Virus record (IMG/VR): IMGVR_UViG_3300037010_000522
Coordinates: 1-23,090 of that record
Length of the DNA stretch: 23,090 bases
DNA from: a virus
Direction: 5' to 3' (one strand)
The notes under the pieces are model-generated. The model worked only from the letters and a program-made list of their open reading frames with translations, did not search any database and was not told where the DNA came from. A program made the translations under genes and the position numbers. Shown here one piece after another: positions 1 to 6,335 of this stretch (position 1 is the first letter of the stretch; the number at the start of each line of letters is the position of its first letter).

Positions 1-22
1 TGCGGCGGGCATAGCCCGCAAG

Positions 23-68
23 TTTGACCTAACTTTGACCGGCAAGCGCCTTAGCCGAGCCCTATACT
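23..68 (+). promoter_or_regulatory. Promoter with tandem TTTGAC boxes
   Basis: TTTGAC occurs at 23-28 and again at 34-39, exactly 11 bases apart, and a -10-like TATACT lies at 63-68. The normal -35 position (40-45) is poor, which suggests dependence on an activator bound to the direct repeat. The same layout recurs before 3202 and 5293. The promoter faces the pentapeptide-repeat gene. Promoter activity is inferred from the motifs. Confidence 0.6.
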
Positions 69-82
69 ATGGCATGGCAACC

Positions 83-109
83 GGGCCAGCCCTCGCCCCT
101 AACCGGCCC
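83..109 (+). promoter_or_regulatory. 5' leader hairpin
   Basis: GGGCC (83-87) can pair with GGCCC (105-109), with CTAACC just before the 3' arm. The hairpin lies between the promoter and the GGAGG at 113-117. A nearly identical leader precedes the next gene (796-825), and a related one with different stem bases precedes 5293. A role in mRNA stability or translation is inferred. Confidence 0.5.
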
Positions 110-125
110 CACGGAGGAAATCGGA

Positions 126-752
126 ATGAAGCCCTATACACGCAAAGAAATCGAGGCCTTCCAGGCTGACCCCAAAGGGTGGCTCAGGAAGAATGGCGGC
201 TACAGGGCAGATCTTTCCGAGGTAGACCTCCATGACGCAGACCTCTCAGGTGTGGACCTCACCAGTGCAGACCTCACCAACGCGAACCTCAGAGGGACGA
301 ACCTCTATGGGGCAAACCTCCGCGGGGTGGACCTCCGCGAGGCGGATCTAGCCGGGTCGGACCTCACCAGGGCCAACCTCCATGGAGCGAACCTCTATGG
401 TGCGAACCTATCTATGGTAAACCTCTCCGGATCAAACCTATCCGGGTCAAACCTATCAGGGGCTGACCTAGCCGTGTCGGATCTCTACGGCGCGGACCTT
501 TATGGTGCAGACCTTACCGGGGCTGACCTTACCGGAGCAGGCCTCGCCGGAGCTGGCCTAACCGGGGCGGATCTCACTGAGGCGGACCTAACCGGGGCAG
601 ACCTCACCAGGGCTGACCTCACCAGGGCGAATCTCCACGGAACGAACCTCTATGGAGCGAACCTCTATGGAGCGAACCTCACAGGAGCGGACCTAACCGG
701 GGCCAACCTCTATGGGGCGAACCTCCCTATGACAGAGCTCACCAGGCTCTAA
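126..752 (+). CDS. Pentapeptide-repeat protein
   Basis: This 208-residue protein has a short N-terminal region (about residues 1-28) followed almost entirely by A(D/N)LxG-type pentapeptides (DLTGA, NLYGA, DLSGV and similar). Such repeats fold into a right-handed quadrilateral beta-helix. Known members include DNA-mimic proteins such as MfpA and Qnr that act on DNA gyrase, but many have no known function. No signal peptide or membrane segment is visible. I chose ATG 126 because GGAGG at 113-117 sits 8 bases upstream; an in-frame ATG at 69 lies inside the promoter and leader. It is the first gene after an early-type promoter, so a host-takeover or anti-defence role is possible but not shown. 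The coding DNA is itself a degenerate 15-base tandem repeat. Confidence 0.9.
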   Translation: MKPYTRKEIEAFQADPKGWLRKNGGYRADLSEVDLHDADLSGVDLTSADLTNANLRGTNLYGANLRGVDLREADLAGSDLTRANLHGANLYGANLSMVNLSGSNLSGSNLSGADLAVSDLYGADLYGADLTGADLTGAGLAGAGLTGADLTEADLTGADLTRADLTRANLHGTNLYGANLYGANLTGADLTGANLYGANLPMTELTRL

Positions 753-782
753 GTTAGAAGGACGACGCATACAATCTACACT
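753..782 (+). promoter_or_regulatory. Weak promoter candidate
   Basis: TTAGAA (753-758), an 18-base spacer and TACACT (777-782) could be a promoter, with TACAAT at 770-775 as an alternative -10. The match is weak. The site sits immediately upstream of a leader hairpin nearly identical to the one at 83-109, and that context is the main support. Confidence 0.3.
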
Positions 783-795
783 GTGGTGAAGCAAC

Positions 796-825
796 GGGGC
801 CAGCCCATCACACCTAACCGGCCCC
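796..825 (+). promoter_or_regulatory. 5' leader hairpin, copy 2
   Basis: GGGGCC (796-801) pairs with GGCCCC (820-825), and CTAACC (814-819) directly precedes the 3' arm. GGAGG follows at 828-832, four bases before the ATG at 837. About 35 bases resemble the leader at 81-118, so the leader appears duplicated. Confidence 0.55.
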
Positions 826-836
826 CCGGAGGAATC

Positions 837-1022
837 ATGGAATTGAGAGAAGTAATCCTACGCGAGATCCTGGTGCGGCAGGAGAACTACGCCGCCACTG
901 TCCTGAAGGCGGCATCAGAGCACAATGCGTCGCTCCGGCAGTTGCTGGAAAAAGTCATGTCAGGCAGCGTCGCTGCTGACCAAGCGTCCCAGGCCAAGGA
1001 AAGTGGGGCTGGCAATGACTGA
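837..1022 (+). CDS. Hypothetical protein
   Basis: A 61-residue protein beginning MELREVILRE, predominantly helical and charged, with an Ala/Ser-rich C-terminus. No family is recognised. Start ATG 837 is set by GGAGG at 828-832; an earlier in-frame GTG at 783 would place the leader hairpin inside the gene and is rejected. It overlaps the next gene by 8 bases, implying translational coupling. Confidence 0.7.
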   Translation: MELREVILREILVRQENYAATVLKAASEHNASLRQLLEKVMSGSVAADQASQAKESGAGND

Positions 1023-1299
1023 GCCCCTGCGTTCGCCCTGCGCCGACGACTGTGTTCATCCGGACCATGCAAAGGACACCCCACGTACGGAGAGCGCAGA
1101 TCTCAGCACCATCACTTACCTGGCCCAGTGCATCACTCGCCTTGAGAATGTCCTCTACGACTACAGGGCCATCTGCATTAATCCTCAAGGGTCAGCCTAC
1201 GCGGGACTCAGCAGCCTGCAAAAAGAATACGTCACACTTCTCAAGATGGGCGTGGAAATTTACGAGGCGAACAGCCAGAGGCCCCCATGGTCACGATGA
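1015..1299 (+). CDS. Hypothetical protein
   Basis: A 94-residue protein starting at ATG 1015, inside the end of the preceding gene. The first 30 residues contain two Cys and two His (CADDCVHPDH). This could be a small metal site, but the spacing matches no zinc finger I can name. The rest is helical (LAQCITRLENVLYDY). No family is recognised. The earlier in-frame ATG at 925 would overlap the upstream gene extensively and has no better ribosome binding site. Confidence 0.65.
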   Translation: MTEPLRSPCADDCVHPDHAKDTPRTESADLSTITYLAQCITRLENVLYDYRAICINPQGSAYAGLSSLQKEYVTLLKMGVEIYEANSQRPPWSR

Positions 1300-1472
1300 C
1301 TAACGACGAACTCGCGAAGGCCCTGGTGTGGGCTGACCAGATGCTACGCGCTTCTGGAACTGCTGCTGTCTACCACGCCCTCTACGCAGACCATCTGAGT
1401 GCGCTGCTGCAGGAGCAGCGCCGGAGAGCGCTGGCCCGGAGTTCTGATCTGGTGCCCCACACAATACAATGA
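1287..1472 (+). CDS. Hypothetical protein
   Basis: A 61-residue, mostly helical protein rich in Ala, Leu and Arg, with an RRRALAR basic patch near the C-terminus. It overlaps the upstream stop codon. ATG 1287 and ATG 1296 are both possible starts, and only a weak AGAGG lies upstream. No family is recognised. Confidence 0.55.
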   Translation: MVTMTNDELAKALVWADQMLRASGTAAVYHALYADHLSALLQEQRRRALARSSDLVPHTIQ

Positions 1473-1509
1473 CAAATAGGGCCTAGTCGGCTGTCTATTA
1501 GGAGGGCTC

Positions 1510-1710
1510 ATGAACAGCGTCACCAAGCTAGAAGTTATCAGGCGTCTTTGTCTTCTGGCCTCTGAAGTTGGAACAATGGTTTACAACGACGAGAGTGACC
1601 ACGACTGCTTCTGCTCTATTCACGACGAGCACGATGAATTCCGATTTGACGAAGAAGTGATCGCCTTCATTGAGAGCACGGTCAGGCAGGCAATAATTGA
1701 GCGGTATTGA
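1510..1710 (+). CDS. Hypothetical acidic protein
   Basis: A 66-residue protein with a strongly acidic centre containing Cys and His residues (DESDHDCFCSIHDEHDE) and a helical C-terminus. AGGAGG at 1500-1505 supports ATG 1510. The clustered acidic, His and Cys residues could bind metal, and the charge would suit a small DNA-mimic inhibitor. Neither idea is supported by a recognised family. Confidence 0.7.
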   Translation: MNSVTKLEVIRRLCLLASEVGTMVYNDESDHDCFCSIHDEHDEFRFDEEVIAFIESTVRQAIIERY

Positions 1711-1741
1711 AGTGGCGCGCGAGGCACAGAAGCCGCATACT
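1697..1741 (+). promoter_or_regulatory. Promoter candidate
   Basis: Two TTGA motifs (1697-1700 and 1707-1710), about one helical turn apart, lie upstream of CATACT (1736-1741). This resembles the tandem TTTGA-box promoters elsewhere in the window, although the repeat spacing is 10 rather than 11 and the -10 is imperfect. It would drive the gene at 1774. Confidence 0.35.
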
Positions 1742-1773
1742 ATAGTGTGGCAAACGGCCATGGGAGGCGGGCA

Positions 1774-2175
1774 ATGTTCAGCATCTACGGCAAGACGTTC
1801 CCATACCGAGAACAGCTCAAGGCACTTGGTTGTCGCTGGAACCCGTCGCTAAGGTGCTGGGAAACGAATAACCCGGTGGTGGCGCTTAAGTGCGATGGCT
1901 GGCTTGGCGTGACGGTTATGGGCGAAGTGAGTAAGCCCACAGAGGATCTTCGCATCGAGTATCCTAGCCGAGGTGCCACCTACTATGACGAAGAATATGG
2001 GGTCTACAAGTATTCCAAGTATCCCAAGCGCGATGCGCGAGCGGGCCAGCAGAGACGCCAGTTTCTCGGATCATACATAACGCTTGACTTGGCGAAGGCC
2101 GCCCACCCCACAGCGGTCTTGGTGAGCACCTCTGGGTATTACGAGCCCTTTGCGGGCATCCTTGCTGGGGAGTAG
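1774..2175 (+). CDS. DUF5710-like domain protein
   Basis: A 133-residue protein. Residues about 1-35 (IYGKTFPYREQLKALGCRW followed by NPSLRCWET) match the DUF5710 pattern of a short strand, 'K.LG.rWn', then 'k.W', seen in many phage and plasmid proteins, often attached to DNA-processing domains. The remainder, with many Tyr, Arg and Lys residues, is not recognised. ATG 1774 is chosen because GGGAGG at 1763-1768 is well placed; the GTG at 1747 is too close to the predicted -10. The function of the domain is unknown. Confidence 0.7.
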   Translation: MFSIYGKTFPYREQLKALGCRWNPSLRCWETNNPVVALKCDGWLGVTVMGEVSKPTEDLRIEYPSRGATYYDEEYGVYKYSKYPKRDARAGQQRRQFLGSYITLDLAKAAHPTAVLVSTSGYYEPFAGILAGE

Positions 2176-2180
2176 CGCAT

Positions 2181-2408
2181 ATGAGCGATAAGTTCACGCT
2201 GTGGTTTCGAAAGAAGATTGTGGTGAATACAGACCCACAGCGGCGGTGCTATGATGGGTGCAACTTCAGCGAAGAAACGGTGTTGACAGAGTGGGAAGAG
2301 ATCTACTCTAGCAGCAGCAAAGATGATCTTGAAGACAGTGCAGTCCGGTTCAAACGCATCAATAAGAACTCCGAGTATAAGGTTATTGAACAGGGGGCAA
2401 GGCCATGA
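2181..2408 (+). CDS. Hypothetical protein
   Basis: A 75-residue mixed-charge protein beginning MSDKFTLWFRKK, with a Ser-rich stretch (SSSSKDD) in the middle. No family is recognised. GGGGAG upstream supports ATG 2181. Its TGA overlaps the next ATG as ATGA, so the two genes are probably translationally coupled. Confidence 0.65.
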   Translation: MSDKFTLWFRKKIVVNTDPQRRCYDGCNFSEETVLTEWEEIYSSSSKDDLEDSAVRFKRINKNSEYKVIEQGARP

Positions 2409-2734
2409 CCGCACTTCACCGACTTACAGGTATTCGCGAGGACTACGCGGCAAGGCTCCGAGAGGCAAGGGCGTTCGCCCTTGCCACCGACATCGCTAGC
2501 GAGGCGACGGACGGAATGCTCAAGCCCTGGCTGCTTGAAGCCTTCGAGCAGGACGTCGCACTGATCGCCCCCTGCCAGGAGCATGCGTTCGCGATGGTGC
2601 TGTCGGAAGTAGGCCCCGAGGGGGTCTACTCGGAGAGCCTAGGGCGCAGCATCGCGCCAACCGACTTCAGGAAGCTACCTCCTGAGTATGTAGCCATCAT
2701 GGTGGAGCTGATGAACGAAAAGGAGATGGCGTGA
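2405..2734 (+). CDS. Hypothetical protein
   Basis: A 109-residue helical, acidic protein (LREARAFALATDIASEATDG... LPPEYVAIMVELMNEKEMA). The start overlaps the preceding stop by four bases. No catalytic motif, membrane segment or signal peptide is visible and no family is recognised. It belongs to a coupled cluster running from 2181 to 3099. Confidence 0.65.
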   Translation: MTALHRLTGIREDYAARLREARAFALATDIASEATDGMLKPWLLEAFEQDVALIAPCQEHAFAMVLSEVGPEGVYSESLGRSIAPTDFRKLPPEYVAIMVELMNEKEMA

Positions 2735-3099
2735 TGCGGACAGCGAAGATAAAGAGGGCGCTGGCGATGCTTGAGAAACTTGGCATTGGACACGGCACGC
2801 CCGAGAACCCGGCAGAAGAGTTCTTCGTGGCTGTGGAGGCCCAGAATGAACTCATGTCTCTTGTGACCTGCGTGGCAGGTCTGCGGAGCGATAATCGCAC
2901 ACTTCGCGAGGCGCAGACAGAGGCCCACAAGCGGAGAACGGAGGAATTGCAGAAGAACATGGCTCGTGTCAAAGATGTAGCCCAATACATCTATGATAAA
3001 GGGCACCACAAGGACTGCCCTAAGATCCAGGGCATCGATGATAATGATTGCGACTGCGGCTACGCCGAGGCCATGGGCAATCTGAAGGCACTGCTATGA
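2734..3099 (+). CDS. Hypothetical coiled-coil protein with Cys/His tail
   Basis: A 121-residue protein with a central helical region likely to form a coiled coil (RSDNRTLREAQTEAHKRRTE). The C-terminus contains HHKDC and CDCG, giving a possible metal site. ATG 2734 is preferred over GTG 2731 because AGGAG at 2721-2725 is better spaced. No family is recognised. It ends the operon, just before a new promoter. Confidence 0.65.
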   Translation: MRTAKIKRALAMLEKLGIGHGTPENPAEEFFVAVEAQNELMSLVTCVAGLRSDNRTLREAQTEAHKRRTEELQKNMARVKDVAQYIYDKGHHKDCPKIQGIDDNDCDCGYAEAMGNLKALL

Positions 3100-3119
3100 C
3101 ACCTGCCTACCGGGCACAC

Positions 3120-3165
3120 TTTGACTAAAGGTTGAGCCAGCCTCTGGCCCAACGAGCCTTATACT
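3120..3165 (+). promoter_or_regulatory. Promoter with tandem TTTGA-like boxes
   Basis: TTTGAC (3120-3125) and GTTGAG (3131-3136) lie 11 bases apart. TATACT is at 3160-3165, and CGAGCC plus a pyrimidine just before it is shared with the promoter at 23-68. GGGC/GCCC leader pairing follows at about 3174-3187, then AAGGAG before ATG 3202. Confidence 0.6.
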
Positions 3166-3201
3166 TATTGCACGGGCGCCCAGGCCCCACAAGGAGCAAG
3201 C

Positions 3202-3513
3202 ATGGCGAAAGACTTTTACCAAATGATCCTGGCCCATGGAGAGCTTGGCAGCACACCTGAAGCTCACCCAACCTTTGACATGGGCGTCATGGGGCTGAAA
3301 GAAGGCACCTATTTGGCCGAGGCGCTCACTACTGCAAGCGGGCACGCGGACACCTATATGTTTGAGGGAACCACCATCAATGTCCTGCAGGCATGGGGCA
3401 ATCCGGAGTATAGGTTCTGGGCACTGCCGCTTCACGACGAACAGTGCGTGGAAGCCTGCTACCAGTTTGCTGAGCGGTGGATGGAAGTTCCTGCCGACCA
3501 GGATCCCCGATGA
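3202..3513 (+). CDS. Hypothetical protein
   Basis: A 103-residue protein (MAKDFYQMIL...). It has mixed alpha/beta character and several aromatic residues (YMFEGTTINVLQAWGNPEYRFW). AAGGAG just upstream gives a clear start. It is first in an operon behind its own promoter and leader. No domain is recognised and no membrane segment is present. Confidence 0.75.
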   Translation: MAKDFYQMILAHGELGSTPEAHPTFDMGVMGLKEGTYLAEALTTASGHADTYMFEGTTINVLQAWGNPEYRFWALPLHDEQCVEACYQFAERWMEVPADQDPR

Positions 3514-3710
3514 GCCAGCACGACTTGAACCTTCTCATCAAGGATACCATTTCAGACGCGGTGGGGAATCTGCTCTACTACCACCGCAAGGAAGACTCAG
3601 AACTTCCGGTGGGGTGCATTGACCAAGCCGTTCGCGACGGAGTAATCACCATTGATGAAATGGTTGAGGAATTCCGTTACGAACTGACCAAGGGCCTCAA
3701 GCATGGGTAG
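3510..3710 (+). CDS. Hypothetical protein
   Basis: A 66-residue acidic helical protein (MSQHDLNLLIKDTISDAVGN...). ATG 3510 overlaps the preceding stop as ATGA. An earlier in-frame ATG at 3477 lies inside the upstream gene. No family is recognised. Confidence 0.65.
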   Translation: MSQHDLNLLIKDTISDAVGNLLYYHRKEDSELPVGCIDQAVRDGVITIDEMVEEFRYELTKGLKHG

Positions 3711-4086
3711 ACACCCCCGGCTGGCTCACAGCATAACGGAGATCCTAGAGGCGCAGAGCGAAGCGCATCGCAACGGGCATCTGTTGGTGTGGACGGACTT
3801 AGCCGGGCAGCGCAGCATCGGAGTGTGCGAGTGCGGGGCCAGCTTGCAGATAAACGGAGACAATGCGTTCCAGCCAGTCGTGGTAAGCGGCACTGACATA
3901 CCGCACAGCGAGATTCAATTTCTGAATAAGGGGGAGATGGCTCGGGAGCGCCGCAGACTGCTAAGCGTCCCCCATCCCTCTATACCTGTCGCGCCGAAGC
4001 CGGGGCCTGGAGAAAGGCCGCCCATAACGGCTGACTTTGCAAGACAGCAGGCCGCATCAACGCAGTGGAGGAAGAAAAAGCGATGA
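3703..4086 (+). CDS. Hypothetical protein with CxC motif
   Basis: A 127-residue protein. The first half has a beta-rich pattern around a CEC motif (QRSIGVCECGASLQI), and the C-terminus is basic and Pro-rich, ending WRKKKR, which could contact nucleic acid. It overlaps both neighbours. No family is recognised. Confidence 0.65.
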   Translation: MGRHPRLAHSITEILEAQSEAHRNGHLLVWTDLAGQRSIGVCECGASLQINGDNAFQPVVVSGTDIPHSEIQFLNKGEMARERRRLLSVPHPSIPVAPKPGPGERPPITADFARQQAASTQWRKKKR

Positions 4087-4331
4087 TTGCCGTGTCAACC
4101 CCCGAGCAGTTGCTTATGGAAGCCAAGTTGCGCAGTGGGGCACCCGTGGCCCGCCTTACCCTGAAGCATGTCAGGCGCGTGCCGGATGGCCCCTGGTGGC
4201 CCCTCTACCAGCTTACCCTATACGGTGCCCTGCACCGCACGCTTAACGCGCAGGATGGCTTGTTTTTGGAAGTGTTGTTTGACCTTTACGCCCCGAAGGG
4301 CGCTATCATAAGGAGGTATAGATGGAGATGA
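4083..4331 (+). CDS. Hypothetical protein
   Basis: An 82-residue protein starting at ATG 4083 inside the preceding stop, with GGAGG about 10 bases upstream. It is hydrophobic in parts (WWPLYQLTLYGALH), but no clear membrane helix is seen, and it ends with basic residues (IIRRYRWR). No family is recognised. Confidence 0.65.
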   Translation: MIAVSTPEQLLMEAKLRSGAPVARLTLKHVRRVPDGPWWPLYQLTLYGALHRTLNAQDGLFLEVLFDLYAPKGAIIRRYRWR

Positions 4332-4687
4332 AGGAATTCATTCGCCTACTCGCCAAGGAAAGCCCTGGCAAGCAGATTCTTGTCTGGGCGTGGGAATGGA
4401 AACTTGCCCACCCGATGGGCACGGTGAGCGAGTTCTTTCTGGCTCAGAGAGCCAAGGGGAAAGATGGCGAAGTGTGGGGTATCTGGACGGGCCCGACGAC
4501 CAAGAATCTCTACTGGTGTTTCGTTAACATGCTGGACTACCGGGGGCGCAAGAAGGTGTGGAACGAGGATATGCACTGTCGCGCCATCAATGCTTTGGCC
4601 CGCAAGTGCGGATACGGGGGCATGTATGGGATGACGCGAAATGCAGTTGCTGAGGCACTGGCGCGGGCTTACGAGGAGGAAGTGTGA
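4322..4687 (+). CDS. Hypothetical protein
   Basis: A 121-residue soluble protein rich in Trp and Lys (ILVWAWEWKLAHPMG... VWGIWTGPTTKNLYW). AAGGAGG at 4310-4316 is strong; ATG 4322 and ATG 4328 are both compatible. The C-terminal region (ALARKCGYGGMYGMTRNAVAEALARAYEEE) could be a small helical nucleic-acid-binding unit, which is a guess. It is followed by three tiny membrane-protein genes. Confidence 0.7.
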   Translation: MEMKEFIRLLAKESPGKQILVWAWEWKLAHPMGTVSEFFLAQRAKGKDGEVWGIWTGPTTKNLYWCFVNMLDYRGRKKVWNEDMHCRAINALARKCGYGGMYGMTRNAVAEALARAYEEEV

Positions 4688-4711
4688 TGGTGGTCATGAT
4701 AGGGACAGAAT

Positions 4712-4861
4712 ATGATTGACTTCCTGAAGTTCTGCACTTCCGATTTTTGGAAGTTCTTCGCCGTAATCACCATCATATACACGGTAGGAAGTGTTGCAGT
4801 CAAACTCATCCAAGCCGCGCTGACAGGATTGGCGCTTATGATCTGGGGCCCTAAGAAATAA
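4712..4861 (+). CDS. Small membrane protein
   Basis: A 49-residue protein, MIDFLKFCTSDFWKFFAVIT followed by a hydrophobic run through about residue 45, then GPKK. This is enough for one long or two short membrane helices with a basic C-terminus. The ribosome binding site (AGGGACA) is weak. It is the first of three consecutive tiny membrane proteins. Such clusters in phage early regions often include envelope-acting or superinfection-exclusion peptides, but no homologue is recognised. Confidence 0.55.
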   Translation: MIDFLKFCTSDFWKFFAVITIIYTVGSVAVKLIQAALTGLALMIWGPKK

Positions 4862-4904
4862 GTCAATCAGTGCTCATAACCGATGTTCCGCTTCAGGTGG
4901 AGAT

Positions 4905-5009
4905 ATGACCACAATAGCAATCATCCTCGTAGTGTTTCTGGGGCTGGCCTACCTTCGGTATAGGCGCCAGGAGAACCACCGAAAGAACTTCAAGGGCCTG
5001 CACAAATGA
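4905..5009 (+). CDS. Tiny single-pass membrane protein
   Basis: A 34-residue protein with one membrane helix at residues 3-17 (TIAIILVVFLGLAYL) followed by a strongly basic tail (RYRRQENHRKNFKGLHK). The charge pattern predicts N-out, C-in topology. GGTGGAG lies upstream, and the stop overlaps the next ATG as ATGA. No family is recognised. Confidence 0.55.
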   Translation: MTTIAIILVVFLGLAYLRYRRQENHRKNFKGLHK

Positions 5010-5158
5010 GTAAGTGGGAGCGAGCAGGGTGGTTCGTTTATGGAATGATACTGGCCGTCCTAGCAGTTAGGCAGACGCAGGTGCCCGAGCGTGTCATTGT
5101 ATCCGCCTTTTCAGTTGTGTTCATGACAATGGCGCGCACAGGCAGGCCAAAACATTGA
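5006..5158 (+). CDS. Small two-helix membrane protein
   Basis: A 50-residue protein with hydrophobic segments at about residues 9-21 and 29-42, starting within the stop of the upstream gene. Its short loop and basic ends fit a helical hairpin. A holin-like or exclusion role cannot be told from sequence, and there is no lysis gene nearby. The tandem-box promoter begins a few bases after its stop. Confidence 0.55.
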   Translation: MSKWERAGWFVYGMILAVLAVRQTQVPERVIVSAFSVVFMTMARTGRPKH

Positions 5159-5164
5159 ATAAAG

Positions 5165-5209
5165 TTTGATGCAACTTTGACTTGCGCCCGCTTTGTTGAA
5201 GCATATGCT
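5165..5209 (+). promoter_or_regulatory. Strong promoter with tandem TTTGA boxes
   Basis: TTTGAT (5165-5170) and TTTGAC (5176-5181) are 11 bases apart and directly abut TTGCGC (5182-5187). A 16-base gap leads to TATGCT (5204-5209). This joins the tandem-box layout with the TTGCGC element seen at other promoters here. It serves a gene with highly biased codon use. Confidence 0.65.
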
Positions 5210-5240
5210 TGTGTATGTAGGGCACCGGCAGCGTCCCGCG

Positions 5241-5271
5241 GCCACCCCTTCTAACCAGTGGCTCACGCCAC
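5241..5271 (+). promoter_or_regulatory. 5' leader hairpin, copy 3
   Basis: GCCAC (5241-5245) can pair with GTGGC (5258-5262), with CTAACC (5251-5256) near the 3' arm as in the leaders at 83-109 and 796-825. The stem bases differ but pairing is kept. GTGGC can alternatively pair with GCCAC at 5267-5271, so two exclusive hairpins are possible. Confidence 0.45.
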
Positions 5272-5292
5272 CCTGTTACAAAGGAGCCTATC

Positions 5293-5703
5293 ATGGCTGC
5301 TACTTCCACCAAGATCCCCGCTGGTTCGCGCCCCGCCCCGGCGCTCCCCGCCGCCCCCAAGGCGAAGGTCCAGCCCATCAAGCAGGCCGACGTCCCCGAG
5401 GGCGTTGCCAAGGCTGTCCGCGGCCATCTCGCTGACCGCCCCACCTGTTCCGCTATCCGCAAGGAGATCGCGAACAGCGACATCATCACCAAGGCGGCCG
5501 ACACCACGGCGCGGCAGGGGTCGCTGCGCTACAACATCATGAAGGCCATCCAGGCGTCCGCGACGGTGGCCGAGGCCATCTCCAAGGAGGTCCACGGCCC
5601 CGGCAAGCACGAGGCGCTGGACAAGCCCTACCGCATCAAGCGGGTGGATGTCGGGTTCGCGCGGGCCAACGGGCTCATCACGCTGACCAAGGCGGACAAG
5701 TAG
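5293..5703 (+). CDS. Ala/Pro/Lys-rich protein, paralogue of 19976-20356
   Basis: A 136-residue protein. Residues 1-50 are rich in Ala, Pro and Lys and look disordered. Residues about 70-136 form a compact domain with the pattern R..I...I..A.TVAEA ... Y.I...D..FA..N.LI.L. The same pattern occurs in the protein encoded at 19976-20356, so the two appear to be paralogues. Both have an AAAGGAGCC ribosome binding site directly before ATGGC, strongly GC-biased codons unlike neighbouring genes, and a strong hairpin after the stop. These signs point to high expression. The basic flexible N-terminus and small domain could suit a DNA-binding or nucleoid-associated role, but no family is recognised. Confidence 0.8.
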   Translation: MAATSTKIPAGSRPAPALPAAPKAKVQPIKQADVPEGVAKAVRGHLADRPTCSAIRKEIANSDIITKAADTTARQGSLRYNIMKAIQASATVAEAISKEVHGPGKHEALDKPYRIKRVDVGFARANGLITLTKADK

Positions 5704-5711
5704 TCAAACCT

Positions 5712-5743
5712 CCATGGGCCAGGGCTCACACCCTGGCCCATGG
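5712..5743 (+). terminator. Hairpin, probable terminator
   Basis: A perfect 13-bp stem, CCATGGGCCAGGG (5712-5724) with its complement (5731-5743) and a six-base loop, begins 8 bases after the preceding stop. There is only a weak T-rich tail. It may therefore end transcription partially or protect the 3' end of an abundant mRNA. Confidence 0.7.
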
Positions 5744-5760
5744 CCTATTCTGGAGCGATC

Positions 5761-5973
5761 ATGTATTCCGAAGTAAACTACAAGTCCAAGAAGGCCATGA
5801 AAGAAGCCATCGCCGCAAATGGTGACGCGGGCGGTGTCTACAACCCGGGGCTCGGCGAAGAACCGCCCACGAACGGGGTGGTCGCGCTGGAAGGCCCCCA
5901 CTACCCCCAGCCTCACACTTGGTATGCGCGGGTTCAGCTCAAGGACGGCCTCATCGTGAAGGTGCTGCAATGA
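5761..5973 (+). CDS. Hypothetical protein
   Basis: A 70-residue protein (MYSEVNYKSKKAMKEAIAAN...). GGAG at 5751-5754 supports ATG 5761; the in-frame ATG at 5740 lies within the terminator stem and is less likely. The N-terminal part is basic and helical, the rest beta-like (HTWYARVQLKDGLIVKVLQ). No family is recognised. Confidence 0.65.
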   Translation: MYSEVNYKSKKAMKEAIAANGDAGGVYNPGLGEEPPTNGVVALEGPHYPQPHTWYARVQLKDGLIVKVLQ

Positions 5974-6110
5974 TCAACGGAAAGCACAGGAAGAAGGTGC
6001 AGGATAAGAAGTCCAAGGCCCTAGCTATCAAGAAAGATATGCGCGATAGGGCCAAGAAGACCGAAGTGGCACGCGCACGAAAGAAGACAACGGAGGCGGC
6101 CCCGTGGTGA
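5970..6110 (+). CDS. Small Lys/Arg-rich protein
   Basis: A 46-residue, extremely basic peptide (MINGKHRKKVQDKKSKALAI...), about 40% Lys plus Arg. ATG 5970 overlaps the preceding stop as ATGA. The composition suggests nucleic-acid binding, but no motif defines a family. It overlaps the next gene by several bases. Confidence 0.6.
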   Translation: MINGKHRKKVQDKKSKALAIKKDMRDRAKKTEVARARKKTTEAAPW

Positions 6111-6307
6111 TTTACGACGTTGAACGAAGCGATGACTCTATCAAGGTTTATGGGCGCTGTCCGTTCTGCGGGAAAAGCTGGGAAGTTTCCATGAGTATCA
6201 CGGAATACACCAGATGGTGCTACAGCGAGGAGACTGTTCAAAAAATATTTCCTGATCGTTCTCCTGCTGAGCGCGAACTTTTGATCAACGGCGTGTGCTG
6301 CGACTGA
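6104..6307 (+). CDS. Small Cys-rich phage protein (CPFCG motif)
   Basis: A 67-residue protein with CPFCG near residue 19 and a C-terminal FPDRSPAERELLINGVCCD. It resembles a common family of small phage proteins with a CxxC and an 'FPxLSxxERExLxxGxC' tail, recalled from general knowledge; their function is unknown. The Cys residues could bind zinc. The start is GTG 6104 or GTG 6107, inside the preceding stop. Confidence 0.7.
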   Translation: MVIYDVERSDDSIKVYGRCPFCGKSWEVSMSITEYTRWCYSEETVQKIFPDRSPAERELLINGVCCD

Positions 6308-6335
6308 CGCGACGTTCCTATAAGGGGAAAGTCCA

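Noticed and set aside
69-125. Upstream extension of the pentapeptide gene
   Set aside because: It would start inside the -10 and encode the leader hairpin; GGAGG points to ATG 126.
190-750. Possible CRISPR or satellite array
   Set aside because: The 15-base periodicity is the codon-level reflection of pentapeptide repeats; there are no unique spacers.
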